Positions 4,273 through 8,220 of a stretch of 8,220 bases of DNA are shown in pieces. A program made the translations under genes and the position numbers. The stretch covers positions 1 to 8,220 of the forward strand of contig JALSOU010000164.1 in NCBI GenBank assembly GCA_026986305.1. Direction: 5' to 3'. Position 1 is the first letter of the stretch; every line of letters starts with the position of its first letter. The notes beneath the pieces were generated by a model. That model saw nothing but the letters and a program-made list of their open reading frames with translations. It made no database searches and was not told where the DNA came from. Origin of the DNA: Thermoplasmata archaeon (GTDB taxonomy: Archaea > Thermoplasmatota > Thermoplasmata > WALJ01).

Positions 4273-7200
4273 GTGAAAATTACGGGAAAGAGAATTTTCG
4301 CAATTATCTGTGTCTTCCTCATGACACTCACTGCGTTAGATGTTCATGAACTTAAGGCCGAAAACTATAATATTCCGCCTGTAGCGATAGCAGGAGAGGA
4401 CATGACTGTGGATGTAAATCAGACTGTGCTTTTTAATGCATCGGAATCGTATGATCCTGACAACGGAACCATAGTAAATTACACTTGGAATTTCAGGGAT
4501 GGCTTTGGATACGGAAAAACAACATATCATAGATTTGAAACGCCGGGCATATATCCTGTAATTCTTATTGTAAAAGACGACGAAAATGGAATAGGAATTG
4601 ATATAATAAATATAACTGTTAAGAATTATCCTCCAAAGGCAGAAGCAGGACCCGATATCACTGTGTATGAAGATACAAGCATAACATTCGACGGTAGCAA
4701 TTCTACAGATAATTCTACTGATATAAACTCCCTGCAATATCAGTGGGACTTCGGGGATGGGAGCGCTGGAAAGGGTAAGGTTGTGAATCACACATACTCC
4801 TCTGAAGGAATATATTATGTAAGTCTTGAAGTCACGGATGATGACGGAGCAAAGGGTGTGGATTTCGCAGTTGTAACAGTTAAGAATGTGGCACCTGTGC
4901 TTTCAATAGGGCCGGATATGGATGTGATTGAAGATACCCCAGTGCAATTCTATGCTTCTGCCTCAGATTCTCCATCAGACCTTCCATATCTGAGATATTC
5001 CTGGGATTTTGGCGATGGATCTCAAGGATATGGAAAATATCCTATTCACACGTATACTAAAGAAGGCGTATACAATGTCACATGCATTGTTAGAGACGAT
5101 GATGGAGCATATGCAAAGGATAGTCTCAAAGTAATTGTTAGGGATGTGGCTCCCAATATAAGTATAGAAAAAGAGGTCATAATAAACGAAGGGGAGAACT
5201 ATGTGTTTAATGCCTATGAAAACGATACAGAAACAGATGTTCCTTTGCTGAATACTACATGGAACTTTGGAAAATATGGGTGGAAAGCGTCAAATGTATG
5301 GGACGATGATTGGGAAGGGGAAATCTCGGCAAACATCACCGATAGGCACTCTTTTTCTGAAAATAAAACATCTATTAAAGTCGCAAATGTACCGCCTTCT
5401 CTATCTATAACTGGCGCATATCTAAAATCAAATATAACTATAAGATCAAAGCTTACGATGGGCCAGAAACTGGATGCTTACATATACGAAACTGACTTAT
5501 TGAGATATGAAACCTCTTTAAACGGTTCTATATGCCCTGAAGAAAAGACAATCGATGATGTGAGACTAAACCTACCAGAAACATGGAGATTAGTTATAAA
5601 ATTCACACCTGATGATAATATGGGTACCTTTAATTCTCCAGTTCCTGTGGATGTTGTTCTTAGCTTTGATAACGGTGCAAAAAGAAGTATTAGACACATA
5701 TTCCAGCCATGCGAAAAAAACACTTTGTACTGGAACGTGACTTTGAATAATTTGTTCTTTTCAAACCATTGCCATTTAGAGAAAAACCCGAGTATACACA
5801 TTTCCTATTTTGTATTTGATCCTGGTAAAGATAACATACATCTTCATGTGAACTATGGGGATGGTGAAGTGGAAGACTTCCATTTTGAGGCAAAAGAGTA
5901 TCCTGTCAAAATAAATGGCAATGTAGAGCATGTTTTTACCGGTAGTGTGCAAAACATAAGCTTTGAGGCATCAGATGATGATGGGGGTGTAGACAGAAAG
6001 GTGGTTTCTATAAACGAAAGTGGATGGAGCGGCGATGTAGCACCTTACATTATGATGGGTGAAGATATAGGAGCAAAGGAAGATGAAAATATATCATTTC
6101 ATGCTGATGTCAATGATACTGTATCAGATCTTGAAAATCTCACCTATCTCTGGGATTTTGGAGATGGTTATACAAGCTCAGAGAAAGAGCCGGTACATTC
6201 TTATAAGCAGGAGGGGGATTATCTCGTAATTCTCAAAGTTTCTGATGGCGAGTCGGAAACGGCAAATGGTTTTTTAGTTCATGTGAAGAACGTCAGACCT
6301 TCTGCCAGAATCTCTTCTGTAGATATTTCTGCAGAGGATTCTAATGTAGAGTTTAAAGCTATAGCGGAGGATACGCTTTCAGATATTCAGGACTTGAGAT
6401 ATTCTTGGGATTTTGGGGATGGAAGCAAGGGTGCGGGTAAAACAGTGAATCACAAATATACAGAGATGGGCGTTTACACTGTAAGGCTTCAGGTTATGGA
6501 CGATAATGGGGCATTCTGCCTTGTTGCAAAGAATATTACTGTGTTCAATGTGGATCCTGAAATATCATGTGTTTCCCAGCTTAATGTGACTGAAGATGTG
6601 AGCGTTACTATAGTTGCAGAAGGTAATGATACTCCCTCAGACCTTCCTTCTCTCGAATATAACTGGAGTCTTTCAGATGGGAGAGCAGGATGGGGAAAGG
6701 AATGCACCGTGTCATTTAATAAGAGTGGGTCTTATACGCTATGGTATACGGTTACAGACAATAACGGTGCCTCTGATGTGGCTGTAGTTCGGATAAATGT
6801 CAGGAATGTTGCTCCTGAGGCGTACGCCGGTCAGGATATGAAGATCTTCGGAAGTTTCAATCTAACATTAACAGGCACAGGGATCGATACCTATTCAGAC
6901 TCCTATAATCTCACCTACCTATGGGATTTCGGCGATAACACTACAGCTAAAGGTAAAGATGTTGTGCATAGATACACCGAAGATGGAAACTATACGGTTA
7001 CCCTATGGATTTATGACGACGAAAATGGCTCATCAAGTCATTCGATAAATATAAGCGTTATTCTTGACTCTGATAGAGATGGGATGCCTGATGTGTGGGA
7101 AATAACCCACGGACTTGATCCGCATGATCCGAAGGGAGATAACGGAGCTCTCGGAGATCCTGATAATGATAAACTAGAAAATATAATAGAATACTGGCAT

Positions 7201-8220
7201 GGAACTCATCCCAAGGATGATGATACAGATGATGATGGCATATTAGATGGAAATGAAGATCTTAACAAAGATGGGATTCTACAAGAGGATGAAACAGATC
7301 CTCTTAATCCAGATACAGATAATGATGGATTAACAGATGGACTTGAAATAGGTCTGAATAGCCCAGAGGGAAACGATACCGCTTCATCATGGCTACCTGA
7401 TCAGAATGTGAGCACCATCACCGATCCAAGAGATGCTGACACCGATGATGATGGAATAATGGACGGGGATGAGGATGTAAACCATAACGGTGCAGTTGAT
7501 GCTGATGAAACAGATCCGACACTATACGATACAGATGGGGATTATCTCTCCGATGGTCTTGAGATCGGGCTGACTGCTCCGGAGAGCGGGGACACAGATG
7601 TAAATTCTCCCAACTGGACAGCGGATATGGACCCCAACAGCACGACAGATCCATTGAACAATGATTCTGATGGCGATGGTCTTCTGGATGGGGAGGAGGA
7701 TGTAAACCGCAATGGAATGGTTGATTCGAATGAGCCTGATCCAAACCTTTGGGACACTGATGGCGATGGTCTTTCAGATGGGGTGAAAAATGATGTAACG
7801 GTTCTCAAAGTTGTTAATTTATACAACAAAGGGAGCGATGCGGAGTATTTCCTTCTTATAAATAATCAACCCGGGGTCCTTCCATTCTACGGCTATCGCG
7901 TTCCAGAGAAGAATCCCTGGAATGTAGAGGAGAATGAGACTCTCTGGTTAAATGAAACAATCTCTGTGGCTTTTTATATCAAAGAGCTTCCTATAGACAT
8001 TATAAAGAATGTCAGTGGAAACTGGAGTATAATTGATTCGTTCACTGTGAATGTCTCTGCGAACGGCACATACAACTATACTGGAAACGAGATATGCATG
8101 AACTTTACAGTAGAAGAGGTCTATAACTCATTCCAAGACCCTAATCCCGCGAAAAATGATACAGATGGCGATGGAATAAATGATTATATGGAAGCTATAT
8201 ACTTTTCAGGCAGAATGAGG
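4273..8220 (+). CDS. large secreted PKD-domain and calcium-binding-repeat surface protein, C-terminus beyond window
   Basis: The frame is open for 1316 codons to the window edge. Residues 1-29 form a signal peptide: KITGKR, hydrophobic IFAIICVFLMTLTAL, probable cleavage after LKA. Residues 36-930 hold eight PKD-like beta-sandwich domains: about 36-118, 120-205, 206-291, 292-373, 590-673, 674-758, 760-845 and 846-930. Most show the W-[DN]-F-x-D-G core; domain 4 (WNFGKYGW) and domain 7 (WSLSDG) are degenerate. Residues 377-585 are a different beta-rich module with a lone YGDGE. Residues 932-1176 carry DxDxDG calcium-binding loops of thrombospondin-type-3 style, followed by a beta-rich segment (1177-1290) and another DTDGDG loop at 1296-1302. 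There are 47 N-x-S/T sequons (x not proline), indicating heavy N-glycosylation. PKD domains in archaea are typical of S-layer and other surface proteins and mediate protein or sugar contacts. No catalytic domain is visible; one, or a membrane anchor, may lie further on. Exact role unknown. Confidence 0.92.
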   Translation, partial: MKITGKRIFAIICVFLMTLTALDVHELKAENYNIPPVAIAGEDMTVDVNQTVLFNASESYDPDNGTIVNYTWNFRDGFGYGKTTYHRFETPGIYPVILIVKDDENGIGIDIINITVKNYPPKAEAGPDITVYEDTSITFDGSNSTDNSTDINSLQYQWDFGDGSAGKGKVVNHTYSSEGIYYVSLEVTDDDGAKGVDFAVVTVKNVAPVLSIGPDMDVIEDTPVQFYASASDSPSDLPYLRYSWDFGDGSQGYGKYPIHTYTKEGVYNVTCIVRDDDGAYAKDSLKVIVRDVAPNISIEKEVIINEGENYVFNAYENDTETDVPLLNTTWNFGKYGWKASNVWDDDWEGEISANITDRHSFSENKTSIKVANVPPSLSITGAYLKSNITIRSKLTMGQKLDAYIYETDLLRYETSLNGSICPEEKTIDDVRLNLPETWRLVIKFTPDDNMGTFNSPVPVDVVLSFDNGAKRSIRHIFQPCEKNTLYWNVTLNNLFFSNHCHLEKNPSIHISYFVFDPGKDNIHLHVNYGDGEVEDFHFEAKEYPVKINGNVEHVFTGSVQNISFEASDDDGGVDRKVVSINESGWSGDVAPYIMMGEDIGAKEDENISFHADVNDTVSDLENLTYLWDFGDGYTSSEKEPVHSYKQEGDYLVILKVSDGESETANGFLVHVKNVRPSARISSVDISAEDSNVEFKAIAEDTLSDIQDLRYSWDFGDGSKGAGKTVNHKYTEMGVYTVRLQVMDDNGAFCLVAKNITVFNVDPEISCVSQLNVTEDVSVTIVAEGNDTPSDLPSLEYNWSLSDGRAGWGKECTVSFNKSGSYTLWYTVTDNNGASDVAVVRINVRNVAPEAYAGQDMKIFGSFNLTLTGTGIDTYSDSYNLTYLWDFGDNTTAKGKDVVHRYTEDGNYTVTLWIYDDENGSSSHSINISVILDSDRDGMPDVWEITHGLDPHDPKGDNGALGDPDNDKLENIIEYWHGTHPKDDDTDDDGILDGNEDLNKDGILQEDETDPLNPDTDNDGLTDGLEIGLNSPEGNDTASSWLPDQNVSTITDPRDADTDDDGIMDGDEDVNHNGAVDADETDPTLYDTDGDYLSDGLEIGLTAPESGDTDVNSPNWTADMDPNSTTDPLNNDSDGDGLLDGEEDVNRNGMVDSNEPDPNLWDTDGDGLSDGVKNDVTVLKVVNLYNKGSDAEYFLLINNQPGVLPFYGYRVPEKNPWNVEENETLWLNETISVAFYIKELPIDIIKNVSGNWSIIDSFTVNVSANGTYNYTGNEICMNFTVEEVYNSFQDPNPAKNDTDGDGINDYMEAIYFSGRMR
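4378..7062 (+). repeat. array of eight PKD-like domain repeats with one insert
   Basis: Units of 82-88 residues recur. Domains 3, 5, 6, 7 and 8 share a finer subtype signature, DTxSDLxxLxYxWDFGDGxxxxGK, then H-x-Y-x-x-[ED]-G-x-Y, absent from domain 1 and only partly present in domain 2. This suggests these five arose from one another by tandem duplication. The array is broken at 5401-6027 by a non-PKD module. Nucleotide identity between units appears low by eye, so the duplications are old. Confidence 0.8.
7066..7800 (+). repeat. calcium-binding DxDxDG repeats in a 72-75-residue higher-order unit
   Basis: Many short acidic loops (DSDRDG, DTDDDG, DTDNDG, DTDDDG, DTDGDY, DSDGDG, DTDGDG) match the thrombospondin type 3 calcium-binding pattern. 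They are organised in a longer unit: DTDDDGILDG-NEDxNxxG-x-ETDP-xxxDTDxDxLxDGLEIGL-x-SPE/APE then a variable linker with WT/WL and TDP. Copies start at 7222 (72 residues), 7438 (75 residues) and 7663 (partial, ending in GVKNDV rather than GLEIGL). The segment should be a rigid, calcium-dependent stalk between the PKD array and the later domain. Confidence 0.8.

Noticed and set aside
4336..4791. Minus-strand open frame opposite the first PKD domains
   Set aside because: The plus-strand frame encodes clear PKD domains; the reverse product has no recognisable features.
4378..7800. Repeated sequence as a CRISPR array
   Set aside because: The repeats are in-frame protein domains of unequal length with third-position differences, not identical short repeats with unique spacers.
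7418..7829. Minus-strand open frames opposite the calcium-binding repeats
   Set aside because: They arise from the repetitive GAT/GAC codons read backwards; the products are low-complexity His/Pro/Ser-rich.

Overview
The window looks like archaeal DNA, most likely from a euryarchaeon of the Thermoplasmatota type (Aciduliprofundum-like lineages are my best guess). The signs are TATA boxes placed so that some transcripts would be leaderless, Shine-Dalgarno sites of the form GGTGAT followed by exactly three bases before the start codon, many GTG starts, heavy use of AGA/AGG and ATA codons, and an archaeal-type LeuC, Mut7-C RNase and PKD-rich secreted protein. The lineage is inference; no rRNA or other marker is present.

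Region 1 (1-1320, minus strand) is the start of a leuC-leuD operon encoding the two subunits of an isopropylmalate/homoaconitate-type hydro-lyase. The stop of leuC and the start of leuD share one base, and leuD leaves the window after 21 codons, just before its substrate-specificity loop. Region 2 (1321-1404) is a compact divergent promoter with one TATA box for each direction.

Region 3 (1405-2888, plus strand) is a tight four-gene cluster: a winged-helix DNA-binding protein, a small acidic helical protein, a 77-residue single-pass membrane protein and a 150-residue membrane protein with two segments. Apart from the winged helix, none has a function I can name. It is the best candidate here for an uncharacterised functional unit.

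Region 4 (2889-3769) holds a minus-strand cysteine-rich YkgJ-type protein, whose stop abuts that of the membrane gene, and a divergent plus-strand Mut7-C RNase-domain protein with a zinc ribbon.

Region 5 (3770-4272) is about 500 bases without a convincing gene. It carries a T-rich probable terminator, a small hairpin and a 10-bp inverted repeat. Region 6 (4273-8220) is a very large secreted protein that stays open to the end of the window (1316 codons seen). It has a signal peptide, eight PKD-like domains interrupted by a non-PKD beta-rich insert, then calcium-binding thrombospondin-type-3-like repeats in a 72-75-residue higher-order unit. It has 47 N-glycosylation sequons and is probably a cell-surface or S-layer-associated protein.
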